From NCBI RefSeq assembly GCF_015277895.1, contig NZ_CP063815.1, positions 2,170,001 through 2,234,000 on the forward strand: DNA of 64,000 bases, written 5' to 3'. The position numbers and the translations under genes were made by a program. Below are positions 9,275-16,980 of the stretch, piece by piece. The DNA is from Microbacterium abyssi. GTDB lineage: Bacteria; Actinomycetota; Actinomycetes; Actinomycetales; Microbacteriaceae. The notes beneath the pieces were generated by a model, which saw only the letters and a program-made list of their open reading frames with translations, searched no databases and was not told where the DNA came from. How positions within the stretch are numbered: the first letter of the stretch is position 1; every line of letters starts with the position of its first letter.

Positions 9275-10036
9275 TCAGCTCTCGCCGTCGTCGCGTTTCT
9301 TCGGTGCTTCGTCCTCGGCCGGGATTCCGGCGTCAGCAGCAGGCGTTGCGTCGGCCGCAGGTGCTGCGGCCTCTGCGGGTGCCGAGGACTCTGTCGTGGG
9401 CTCTTCCGGCGTCACCCGCTCACCGTACTGCGGAGCGGGGTCAGCGGGACGTGGAGGGATGACGTGCCCGGCCGGCGCCTGTGCCGCGGCGGCATCCGCC
9501 CCGGGGGCGACGCGCTCGCCATAGCGCGGCGGCTCGTCGAGGTCGGCCGGCGGCCGCACCACCTGAGTGCGCGGTGACGTTCCGAGCGCCTCGCGCGCCT
9601 TCGCGAGCGACGCGGGCAGCACGGTGACCTCGTAGTGGTCGGCGGCGAGCTGCGTGACGCTGGCGAAGTCCCGGCGGCGACGGACGATCGCGTAGGTCAC
9701 CAGGCTGAGGATCATGCCGAGAGCGACGCCGATGAACACGAATCCCACGAACAGTTGAATCGGGGCATCCGGGTTGCCGATCACGAGGATCGCCGAGAGC
9801 AGCAATCCGATGAGCACGCCGTTGACCGCACCGGAACGGGCGGCGGCCGCATAGCCGAGACGTCCGGTGATGCGCTCGATCGTTCGCACCCCCTGCCCCA
9901 CGATCGCGATGTCGCGGGCGGGCACCTCGGCGGCGATCAGCTTCGACACCGTCTTCTGGGCGGCCTCGTATTCGCGGACCGATGCGACGGCCTCGCCGAC
10001 GGCCGTGCCGTTCGCAGGACGGTTCAACATGCTCAT
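9275..10036 (-). CDS. General-stress-protein-17M-domain membrane protein
   Basis: A 253-residue protein. The N-terminal part (about 20-60, VREYEAAQKTVSKLIAAEVP...IAIVGQGVR) matches the YflT/GSP17M domain, which in this phylum is fused to two membrane helices (about 75-130). A cytoplasmic Pro/Ala/Glu-rich tail follows with a repeated P(R/Q)YGERV(A/T)P motif (about 172-180 and 205-213). Role unknown, by name stress-linked. First gene of an operon with the hydrolase; divergent from the MgtE-like gene. Confidence 0.75.
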   Translation of the reverse strand: MSMLNRPANGTAVGEAVASVREYEAAQKTVSKLIAAEVPARDIAIVGQGVRTIERITGRLGYAAAARSGAVNGVLIGLLLSAILVIGNPDAPIQLFVGFVFIGVALGMILSLVTYAIVRRRRDFASVTQLAADHYEVTVLPASLAKAREALGTSPRTQVVRPPADLDEPPRYGERVAPGADAAAAQAPAGHVIPPRPADPAPQYGERVTPEEPTTESSAPAEAAAPAADATPAADAGIPAEDEAPKKRDDGES

Positions 10037-10103
10037 TCCCCCATTGTTCCACGCGCACCCCCGGGCAGCCCGGGTTCCGCGGTCCGCGGACTACGCTGGA
10101 CGC

Positions 10104-11369
10104 GTGAGCACACAACGGGTTTTCGTCGCGCGCCTGGCAGGCTGCGCCGTCTTCGACCCCGTGGGCGACCGGCTCGGCAAGGTCCGGGATGTCGTCATCG
10201 TGTACCGAAGTACCGTCTCCCCCCGCGTGATCGGCCTGGTCGTCGAGATCCCCGGCCGTCGCCACGTGTTCTTGTCCATCGGACGGGTCACCTCGATCCG
10301 CGCAGGACAGGTGCTCACGACCGGCCTCATCAATGTGCGCCGCTTCCAGCCGCGCCCCGGCGAGGTGCGCGTGCTCGCCGAGCTCCTGGGACGCCGCGTC
10401 GAGCTCGCCGACGGCAGCGGCAGCGCTGTCATCGAGGATGTCGCGATCGAGCCGAACCGTCTCGGCGAGTGGAGTGTCAGCCAGCTCTTCCTGCGCAAGC
10501 CGAAGACGAGCGCATCGCCGTTCGCGAAGGGCCCGACGACGTTCGCCGCCTGGAACGAGGTCGCGGAGAAGCGCACGCCCGGCGAATCGCAGTCCGCAGA
10601 GCAGCTGGTCGCGTCGTACTCCGAACTGCACGCCGCAGACCTCGCGACCACGCTGCTCGACCTTCCGCAGCGGCGCCTGATCGAGGTGGCCGAGGAGCTT
10701 CCGGACGACCGACTCGCCGACGCGCTCGAAGAGATGCCCGAAGAGGACCAGGTGCACATCCTCGATGGCCTCGGCGACGAGCGTGCCGCCGACATCCTCG
10801 ACCACATGGAGCCCGACGACGCGGCCGACCTGCTGGCACAGCTGCCGAAGAAACGGCTCGAGCAGCTGCTCGACCTCATGGAGCCCGAAGAGGCCGAGGA
10901 CGTCCGCACCCTGCTCAGCTATGGTCCGGACACGGCCGGCGGTCTGATGACCACGGAGCCGATCGTCCTGTCCGCCGACGCCACCGTAGCCGAGGCGCTC
11001 GCACTGATCCGCCGCCATGAACTGCACCCCGCGCTGGCGGCCGCCGTGTTCGTCACGCTGCCGCCGTTCGAGACCCCGACGGGGCGCCTGCTCGGCGTCG
11101 TGCATTTCCAGCGGATGCTGCGCTACCCGCCGCATGAGCGGCTCGGCGCGATCGTCGACGAGACGATGGAGCCGATCTCGGCGACGGCCTCGGCAGCCGA
11201 GACGGCCCGCCTGCTCGCGAGCTACGACCTCGTCTCATTGCCCGTCGTGGATGCCGCCGGGCGCCTCGTCGGCGTCGTCAGCATCGACGACGTGCTCGAC
11301 TATCTGCTGCCGGACGACTGGCGCACGCAGGATTCCGATGACTCGATGACGAAGGGCGGTGCACGATGA
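10104..11369 (+). CDS. MgtE N-terminal/CBS and PRC-barrel-like protein lacking the channel domain
   Basis: A 421-residue protein that resembles the cytosolic half of the magnesium channel MgtE. A PRC-barrel-like N-terminus (FDPVGDRLGKVRDV) is followed by the MgtE N-domain (HAADLATTLLDLP, repeated Glu/Asp-rich helices LADALEEMPEEDQ and ILDHMEPDDAADLL) and two CBS domains (GLMTTEPIVL; TMEPISATAS). There is no transmembrane region, so it cannot itself be a transporter. Orthologues lie near mrp in many actinobacteria. The GTG start follows a -10 TACGCT by six bases (leaderless); an open frame extending upstream is not coding. Overlaps the next gene by ATGA. Confidence 0.88.
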   Translation: MSTQRVFVARLAGCAVFDPVGDRLGKVRDVVIVYRSTVSPRVIGLVVEIPGRRHVFLSIGRVTSIRAGQVLTTGLINVRRFQPRPGEVRVLAELLGRRVELADGSGSAVIEDVAIEPNRLGEWSVSQLFLRKPKTSASPFAKGPTTFAAWNEVAEKRTPGESQSAEQLVASYSELHAADLATTLLDLPQRRLIEVAEELPDDRLADALEEMPEEDQVHILDGLGDERAADILDHMEPDDAADLLAQLPKKRLEQLLDLMEPEEAEDVRTLLSYGPDTAGGLMTTEPIVLSADATVAEALALIRRHELHPALAAAVFVTLPPFETPTGRLLGVVHFQRMLRYPPHERLGAIVDETMEPISATASAAETARLLASYDLVSLPVVDAAGRLVGVVSIDDVLDYLLPDDWRTQDSDDSMTKGGAR

Positions 11370-11935
11370 TGGCGAAGAGCGACCGCTCCGGCCTCGACGC
11401 CCCGCTCGGCCGCGGGGCAACACGACAGCGACCGGCGTCGCGCGACCGGTTCGGACGGTTCACCGAGTGGGTCGCGCGCGCAATGGGCACGCCGACGTTC
11501 CTGGCGATCCTGACCCTGTTCTGCGCGCTGTGGATGGTCTACACCGTCGTTGCCGAGCAGAACGGCTGGTGGCGATTCGACTCCGCCGCCCTCGGATTCA
11601 CGGCGCTGACGCTCATCCTCTCGCTGCAGGCGTCGTACGCCGCCCCGCTCATCCTGCTCGCGCAGAACCGACAGGACGACCGCGACCGGGTGCAGATCGA
11701 GCAGGACCGTCAGCGCTCCGAGCGCAACCTCGCCGACACCGAGTACCTCGCCCGTGAGATCGTCGCGCTTCGCATGGCGCTCGAGGAGCGCAATTCCCAG
11801 GCCGTGACGCGCGACGTGCTTCGCCAGGAACTGCGCGCGCTGCTCGCAGACCTCGAGGACGAGCACGACGGCGACGCTCCAGCCGACACGCGCACCGGCC
11901 CCGTCTCGACCAGGCCGCGTCGCACGCGACCATGA
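11366..11935 (+). CDS. DUF1003 family membrane protein
   Basis: 189 residues. The DUF1003 core spans about 30-140 with two membrane helices (FLAILTLFCALWMVY and ALTLILSLQASYAAPLIL) and the family-typical QNRQDDRDR that follows the second helix, then a charged coiled-coil-like segment. Function unknown. It overlaps the MgtE-like gene (ATGA) and ends by overlapping the mrp start, so the three form one operon. Confidence 0.88.
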   Translation: MMAKSDRSGLDAPLGRGATRQRPASRDRFGRFTEWVARAMGTPTFLAILTLFCALWMVYTVVAEQNGWWRFDSAALGFTALTLILSLQASYAAPLILLAQNRQDDRDRVQIEQDRQRSERNLADTEYLAREIVALRMALEERNSQAVTRDVLRQELRALLADLEDEHDGDAPADTRTGPVSTRPRRTRP

Positions 11936-13074
11936 CGCTGACAGAGCGCGTCCGCGCGGCGGTCGGCGCGGTGTCCGATCCGGAGCTGCGTCGGCCGATC
12001 GCCGAGCTCGACATGCTCCGTGACATCAGCGTCGACGGCGATCGAGCGTCGGTCGGCATCGCGCTGACGATCGTCGGATGCCCCGCCGCGGATCGCATCG
12101 AATCGGACGTGCGTCATGCCGCGGCATCCGTCGACGGAATCGCGGACGTGACGGTCGACGTCGGCGTGATGACCCCCGCCGAGCGGAAGGCGCTGACCGA
12201 GAAACTCCGCGATGGGCGCCCTGCGCGTCAGATGCCGTTCGGTCCGGATTCGCTGACCCGGGTCATCCTCGTCTCCAGCGGCAAGGGCGGGGTCGGCAAA
12301 TCGACGATCACCGCGAATCTCGCGGTGGCGCTGGCCGCGGAGGGCCTGGCGGTCGGACTCGTGGATGCCGACGTGCACGGCTTCTCGATCCCGGGGCTGC
12401 TCGGAATCCCGGCCGGAACTCAGCCGACGCGCATCGACGATCTCATGCTCCCTCCGGTCGCGCACGGCGTGAAGACCATCTCGATCGGCATGTTCCTGCG
12501 CGACGGCGAGGCGGTCGTCGCCTGGCGCGGTCCGATGCTGCACCGCACGGTGCAGCAGTTCCTCACCGACGTGTTCTTCGGCGACCTGGACGTGCTGCTC
12601 ATCGACATGCCTCCCGGCACCGGCGACATCGCGATCTCGATCGGGCAGCTCCTGCCCCACGCCGAGGTGCTCGTCGTCACCACGCCGCAGTCCGCGGCAT
12701 CCGACGTGGCGATCCGCAGCGGCCTGGTCGCCCGCCAGACCGGTCAGCACGTGATCGGCGTCGTCGAGAACATGGCCGCATTCACCCTTCCGGACGGAAC
12801 CACCGTCGATCTGTTCGGATCCGGCGGCGGCGCGGAGGTGGCCGCCGCGCTGTCCGAGGGCGACGAAGAGGTTCCGCTTCTGGCCTCGGTCCCGCTGAGC
12901 CCCGCGCTGCGCGCGGGAGGGGATGCCGGCCTCCCGATCGTCCTGAGCGACCCCGACGATGCCGCGGCGCGCACCGTCCGCGCGCTCGCGGAAGGGCTGT
13001 CGCAGCGCGGCAGGAGCCTGTCCGGAAGGTCTCTGCCGATCGCTGTCACCAGGCGGTCCGCATCGGAGTCGTGA
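11932..13074 (+). CDS. mrp: Mrp/NBP35-type P-loop ATPase (iron-sulfur cluster carrier family)
   Basis: A 380-residue protein. The N-terminal MIP18/DUF59 domain (about 1-80, with the single Cys in VGCPAAD) is followed by the Mrp ATPase with deviant Walker A SSGKGGVGKST, switch VDADVHGFS and LIDMPPGTGD. Family members carry or transfer Fe-S clusters. The C-terminal CxxC that bridges the cluster in classical Mrp/ApbC is absent; the region after the ENM motif reads AAFTLPDG with no cysteines. Last gene of the operon with the MgtE-like and DUF1003 genes. Confidence 0.9.
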   Translation: MTLTERVRAAVGAVSDPELRRPIAELDMLRDISVDGDRASVGIALTIVGCPAADRIESDVRHAAASVDGIADVTVDVGVMTPAERKALTEKLRDGRPARQMPFGPDSLTRVILVSSGKGGVGKSTITANLAVALAAEGLAVGLVDADVHGFSIPGLLGIPAGTQPTRIDDLMLPPVAHGVKTISIGMFLRDGEAVVAWRGPMLHRTVQQFLTDVFFGDLDVLLIDMPPGTGDIAISIGQLLPHAEVLVVTTPQSAASDVAIRSGLVARQTGQHVIGVVENMAAFTLPDGTTVDLFGSGGGAEVAAALSEGDEEVPLLASVPLSPALRAGGDAGLPIVLSDPDDAAARTVRALAEGLSQRGRSLSGRSLPIAVTRRSASES

Positions 13075-13086
13075 CAGACTCGTGAG

Positions 13087-13590
13087 GTGACCACCAGCTC
13101 TTCCTCCCGCTCCCTCGTCGTCGATGCTGAGCTGCTTCGCGGTATGACGTGGGATACCGTGATCTACACGCTCACCCGTCCTCTCGCCGTCATCGCCTAC
13201 ACCGCGCTCGTCGCGGCCTTCATCGTGAACGCCGTCGTGCTGTCGATGATCGGCGGTGCCGATCCGGAGCAGGCGACCACCCTCACCTGGACCATGTTCG
13301 CGATCGCCGCCCTGATCGTCGCCTCGATCATCTTCACCCGGGCATCCACGCGACGCGCGCTCAGCGCCGCGATGCCCTCAGGGTCGGCGGTGCGAGTGGA
13401 GCTGGAGCCGGAGTCGATCAGGATGATCGCGAAGAACGGCGTCTCCGACGTGACCTATGCGACGTTCCGCTCCGTGCGGGTCGGCGCCCACGCCGTGGTC
13501 CTGCGCCTGCGCGGATCTTCCGTGGTCACCGTCATCCCCCGCAGCCTGCTGAGCGACGCCGACGTCGCGCTGCTCAAGTCGAAGATCTGA
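13087..13590 (+). CDS. Two-helix membrane protein with YcxB-like C-terminal domain
   Basis: A 167-residue protein with two hydrophobic segments (about 27-52 and 63-82) and a C-terminal soluble domain resembling YcxB-like proteins (ISRMIAKNG-like strand, a conserved R near SVRVGAHAVVLRL, and VIPRSLL). No function can be assigned. The GTG start lies six bases after a -10-like CAGACT, which itself begins right after the mrp stop, so it probably has its own leaderless transcript. Convergent with tatB. Confidence 0.7.
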   Translation: MTTSSSSRSLVVDAELLRGMTWDTVIYTLTRPLAVIAYTALVAAFIVNAVVLSMIGGADPEQATTLTWTMFAIAALIVASIIFTRASTRRALSAAMPSGSAVRVELEPESIRMIAKNGVSDVTYATFRSVRVGAHAVVLRLRGSSVVTVIPRSLLSDADVALLKSKI

Positions 13591-13600
13591 GCCGCGCCTG

Positions 13601-14011
13601 TCAGGTCGCCTCGACGTCGTACGGCGGCGGGGCGTCGCGCGTGAAGTCCGGACGCGTCCTCGGAGGCCGAGGTGTCGAGACGGCTTCTGGGGCCGCCGCC
13701 GCGGCGGCCGGGGCCGCGGTGGCCGTCGCAGTTGCGGTAGCCGTCGCCGCAGGACCGTCCTCGAGCAGGGCGTCGCGGATGATGCGGCGAGGATCGTACT
13801 GACGAGGATCGAGCTTTCGCCAGTCGACCTCGTCGATCTCGGGACCGATCTCGTCGCGCATCCGAGAACGCGTGTCGCGAAGGTACTCGCCGACCCTGCG
13901 GACGAACCTCGCGAACGTCTCGGCGGCCTTCGGCAGACGCTCCGGACCGATGATGAACGCAGCGATCACCCCGATGAGAAAGAGCTTCTCGATGGTGAGG
14001 CCGAAATCCAT
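13601..14011 (-). CDS. tatB: Sec-independent protein translocase subunit TatB
   Basis: 136 residues. One N-terminal membrane helix (IEKLFLIGVIAAFII) ends in the TatA/B hinge GPERLPK, followed by an amphipathic helix (AETFARFVRRVGEYL) and a long hydrophilic tail with an Ala-Thr repeat and an Ala/Pro-rich end. It is part of the twin-arginine export complex in the membrane. The ATG at 14011 is chosen over the upstream GTG at 14017 because a -10 TAGCCT (14018-14023, minus strand) ends six bases before it. In many actinobacteria tatB follows sigE-rseA-htrA; those genes are not present here. Confidence 0.9.
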   Translation of the reverse strand: MDFGLTIEKLFLIGVIAAFIIGPERLPKAAETFARFVRRVGEYLRDTRSRMRDEIGPEIDEVDWRKLDPRQYDPRRIIRDALLEDGPAATATATATATAAPAAAAAAPEAVSTPRPPRTRPDFTRDAPPPYDVEAT

Positions 14012-14092
14012 GTACACAGGCTACCCGCCGCGCCTCACGGCCAAGAACTCGGCATGCGAATACCCTGGAGGCTGCAGCCGGAGGAGAAGGTC

Positions 14093-14728
14093 ATGAGCGA
14101 GAACGACGCGAACGCACGCTATATCCGCGAGGCGATCGTGGAGCCCGCGCCGATCGCGCGCGCTCGCACGCACGCGCTCGAACTGGGCGTCGCCTCCGTG
14201 AGCCCCGCCGTCGGCGCGCAGCTCGCGGTCCTCGCCGCAGCCACGAATGCCCGCTCCATCGTCGAGATCGGCACCGGCGCAGGCGTATCCGGCCTGTGGC
14301 TGCTGCGCGGAGCGCCGGGCGCCGTGCTCACCTCGATCGACAACGAGCCGGAGCACCTGGTCGCCGCACGCCGCAGCTTCGGCGAGGCGAAGATCCCCGG
14401 CACCAAGGCCCGCTTCATCACCGGCCGCGCCGCCGACGTGCTGCCGCGCATGAATGAGGCCTCCTACGACATCGTGCTCGTCGACGCCGATCCGGAGAAC
14501 GTGATCGAGTACGTCGAGCACGGACTGCGCCTGGCACGCAGCGGCGGCATCGTCGCAGTGCCGCGTGTCCTCGCCGGCGGCAGGACCGCCGACCCGGTGC
14601 AGCGGGACGCCGTCACCAGCGCCTACCGTTCGCTCGTGCAGGAGACCCAGGAGTCCCCCGCTGTTCTCGCGGCGATCTCCACGGCCGGCGAGGGACTGCT
14701 GCAGCTGGTCAGCCTCAGCACAGACTGA
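14093..14728 (+). CDS. O-methyltransferase (family 3, SAM-dependent)
   Basis: A 211-residue class I methyltransferase. The SAM site is visible as VEIGTGAGVSGLW, then an acidic loop after LTSIDNE and DIVLVDADPENV. It matches actinobacterial family-3 O-methyltransferases; the natural substrate is unknown. The start at 14093 (MSENDANARY) is preceded by GGAGGAGAAGG, whereas the earlier in-frame ATG at 14054 has no such site. Divergent from tatB. Confidence 0.88.
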   Translation: MSENDANARYIREAIVEPAPIARARTHALELGVASVSPAVGAQLAVLAAATNARSIVEIGTGAGVSGLWLLRGAPGAVLTSIDNEPEHLVAARRSFGEAKIPGTKARFITGRAADVLPRMNEASYDIVLVDADPENVIEYVEHGLRLARSGGIVAVPRVLAGGRTADPVQRDAVTSAYRSLVQETQESPAVLAAISTAGEGLLQLVSLSTD

Positions 14729-14742
14729 TCGCGACTCACGAG

Positions 14743-14777
14743 AGCGGCGCCCCGGCCTGGACCGGGACGCCGCTTTT
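14743..14777. terminator. Bidirectional terminator
   Basis: AGCGGCG...CCCGG pairs with CCGGG...CGCCGCT around a CCTGGA loop and is followed by TTTT on the plus strand. It sits between the convergent methyltransferase and secreted-protein genes. Confidence 0.85.
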
Positions 14778-14790
14778 CGTATCGAACTGG

Positions 14791-15345
14791 TCAGTCCAGG
14801 ATGCCGCCGAGCATCGAGTCGACGTCGCCCGACACATCGCCGACGAGGTCATCGACGTCTGCGCCGATGTCACCGACCGAGACACCGGAGTCGTTGCCGG
14901 ACCCGACCGCGTTGCCGGACCCGACCTCGTTGCCGGAGACGTCATTGCCCGAGCCGACCGGCGCGTCGATCGGCGCCGAGACGTCGTTGCCCGAGCCGAC
15001 CGGCGCTGACACCTCGTTGCCGGAGGCCACCGGGGTGTCGTTGCCCGAGAGCACGTCGCCGTCAAGGGAGTCGCTCACCAGCGGTCCTTCGACCACCGGA
15101 GCGTTGATGAGACCGCCGTCGACGTTGCCGACTGCAGTGTCGTTTCCGCTGCCGAGGACCGTGTCGCTGACCCAGGCCTGGAGGCCTTCGATCGAGCTCA
15201 TGAAGTCGGTCGAGGTGGAGGTGGATTCGTGCGTGCTGTCCGAGGTCTCCGCCGCCGTGGCCGGCAGCGCGAAACCTGCGATCGCGAGGGCGGCTGCGCC
15301 GGCACCCGCCGTGCTGATGAGTCCGAGTCGTGTCATCTTACGCAT
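14791..15345 (-). CDS. Secreted Gly/Ser/Asn/Asp-rich repeat protein
   Basis: 184 residues. A classical signal peptide (positively charged MRKMTR, hydrophobic core, cut after ALPATAAE) leads to an acidic mature protein without cysteines. Its middle has at least six copies of an (S/A)GN(D/E) tetrad, such as VGSGNDVSAP and ASGNEVSAP, ending in an Asp/Val-rich segment (VDDLVGDVSGDVDSML). It is not recognised as a known family. The start is the ATG at 15345 with AAAGGAA three bases upstream; a longer reading frame adds twelve residues. It could be a small adhesive or cation-binding surface protein, but that is only a guess. Confidence 0.75.
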   Translation of the reverse strand: MRKMTRLGLISTAGAGAAALAIAGFALPATAAETSDSTHESTSTSTDFMSSIEGLQAWVSDTVLGSGNDTAVGNVDGGLINAPVVEGPLVSDSLDGDVLSGNDTPVASGNEVSAPVGSGNDVSAPIDAPVGSGNDVSGNEVGSGNAVGSGNDSGVSVGDIGADVDDLVGDVSGDVDSMLGGILD

Positions 15346-15443
15346 GATGTTCCTTTCCGTTCCGTGCGACATTCGCCGCACAATGAGTCGTTCGGACCCG
15401 TCGGAGAATCGGATGGGAATCTTCGAAAAGACGCTGTGACGAC

Positions 15444-15477
15444 GAGGGGCGGTGGATCCGAAGATCCACCGCCCCTC
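15444..15477 (-). terminator. Perfect 15-bp hairpin with TTCG loop
   Basis: GAGGGGCGGTGGATC pairs perfectly with its complement around a loop that reads TTCG on the minus strand, closed by C-G, the extra-stable cUUCGg type. It lies just downstream of the DUF3117 gene and upstream of the secreted-protein gene on the same strand. There is no U-run; it may end transcription or protect the 3' end. Confidence 0.8.
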
Positions 15478-15493
15478 GCATGAGAACTGAGGT

Positions 15494-15661
15494 TCAGCTC
15501 ACGACGCCCGCAAGGACATCGTGCAGTTCCTTCGCCTCTTCATCGTTGACAGAGACGACCAGACGGCCGCCGCCCTCGAGCGGAACGCGCACGATGATGA
15601 GTCGTCCCTCTTTCACGGCCTCCATGGGTCCGTCTCCGGTCCTCGGCTTCATCGCTGCCAT
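15494..15661 (-). CDS. DUF3117 domain-containing small protein
   Basis: A 55-residue protein that fits the whole DUF3117 family pattern (MAAMKPRTGDGPMEA, VRVPLEGGGRLVV and an acidic helix at the C-terminus). It is highly conserved in actinobacteria (Rv1211-type) and of unknown role. AAAGGAG lies seven bases before the ATG. The real gene is much shorter than the open frame running through it. It probably has its own promoter in 15662-15765, where an AT-richer stretch is visible. Confidence 0.93.
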   Translation of the reverse strand: MAAMKPRTGDGPMEAVKEGRLIIVRVPLEGGGRLVVSVNDEEAKELHDVLAGVVS

Positions 15662-15765
15662 CGTGGCTCCTTTTCCCTCGGTGGTATGCATCGAGTTTAT
15701 CGGTATGCTTCCGCCCCTGCGGTCGCTGATGGGTAATACATCGTGAACAACAGCGCCTCGAGTCG

Positions 15766-16980
15766 TCAGGGCACCTGCCAGAAGGTGCTTCCCTGGGCAT
15801 AGACCTGGTCGATCCACACCCACTGCCCGAGCAGGCAGAGGGCGAGCACGCCGATGCGGTAGGCCCTCGACCGCGGTACGGCGAGCGCTCCGGCCAGCGG
15901 AGTCAGCGGGATCAGCAGCCGGAACGTGCTCGACTGCGGGAAGAAAACCGCGAGCAGGTACAGCAGGTAGCTCGCGCTCCACAGACGCAGATCGGCGCCG
16001 AGGCGGCGCACCTGCGGAGCGAACAGCATCCCCGCGGCGGCCAGCACGAGCACCGCAAGGGCGATCAATCCCCACCATCCCGGCATTCCCCACTGCGCGA
16101 ACCAGAACTGCGCCGCCTGCACCCAGCCGTCGAACGGGATGAACGCACCCTCTCCGACACCCCAGTTCCGACGCCACGACAGCTCCGTGGCCAGGTACGC
16201 TCCAGGGTCGCCGGTGACGATCCCGGCGATGGCCTGCCAGGCGAAGCCGGTGATCGTCGCCAGCATCCCCAGCGCGACGATGTGCACGATGTCCCGCGCG
16301 GGGAGCGGGTCCCGGCGACGCCGGATCCAGCGCAGGATGCCGTGGAGCCCGAGGTACAGGGCGAACGCGAGGATGCCGGGACGCGTGAACGCCATCACCG
16401 GAATGACGAGGTACAGCCAGCCGAACCTGCGCCGCGCGACCAGATCGAGGGCGAGCAGCAGCAGGCACACGAAAAGCGACTCGGCGTAGCCGACCTGGAA
16501 CAGTGCCGCGAGCGGACCCCATGCGAAGAAGGTCACCGCCCACATCGCCGCTGAGTCGCCGATGCGCCCCTTCAGCAGCCGATGCAGCAGCACGCACGCG
16601 AAGAAGCCGGCGACGAGGGAGATCAGCAGCGCCCCCGCACCCCAGGATCCGAACGGGAGGCCGACCACCTGCGCCGCGTATGCATACACGGGCATGAACG
16701 CCCACGCGTTCTCGGCGACCTGCCCGGCTTCGGTGAGCGGCAGCACCTGAGGGTAGCCCTCCCACGCCACCAGCCAGTACCACTGCGCGTCCCAGCCGAG
16801 GATGAAGCTGCCGACGGTCGCGTCCGCGCCGAAACGCGATCCCGGCCTCGACAGCTCGGCGGCGAGCACGAGGAAGCCCGTCGTGACGACACGTCCGAGC
16901 AGGTAGACGAGCGCGATCCGCGCGATCACCGGCACGCGGGCCCACGAGCGCGCGAAGCGGATCACGGCAGTGGCGGTCAC
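15766..16980 (-). CDS. PIG-V-like integral membrane mannosyltransferase
   Basis: 404 residues with about ten to twelve hydrophobic segments. An early luminal loop holds FILGWDAQWYWLVAWEGYP, the WDxxWY signature of PIG-V/GT-C type mannosyltransferases that use polyprenol-phosphate mannose. A second loop has TELSWRRNWGVGEGAF. It probably adds mannose to lipids or glycans on the outer face of the membrane. The GTG start overlaps the dapE stop as GTGA, so it is co-transcribed with dapE, though no functional link is evident. Confidence 0.8.
   Translation of the reverse strand: MTATAVIRFARSWARVPVIARIALVYLLGRVVTTGFLVLAAELSRPGSRFGADATVGSFILGWDAQWYWLVAWEGYPQVLPLTEAGQVAENAWAFMPVYAYAAQVVGLPFGSWGAGALLISLVAGFFACVLLHRLLKGRIGDSAAMWAVTFFAWGPLAALFQVGYAESLFVCLLLLALDLVARRRFGWLYLVIPVMAFTRPGILAFALYLGLHGILRWIRRRRDPLPARDIVHIVALGMLATITGFAWQAIAGIVTGDPGAYLATELSWRRNWGVGEGAFIPFDGWVQAAQFWFAQWGMPGWWGLIALAVLVLAAAGMLFAPQVRRLGADLRLWSASYLLYLLAVFFPQSSTFRLLIPLTPLAGALAVPRSRAYRIGVLALCLLGQWVWIDQVYAQGSTFWQVP

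Noticed and set aside
13680..13760. Simple repeat in the tatB tail as a slippage or phase-variation site
   Set aside because: The Ala-Thr repeat is encoded by varied codons, so the DNA is not a true tandem repeat.
15494..16945. 483-residue minus-strand open frame
   Set aside because: Only its last 55 residues (DUF3117) are real; the rest is an out-of-frame reading of the mannosyltransferase gene.
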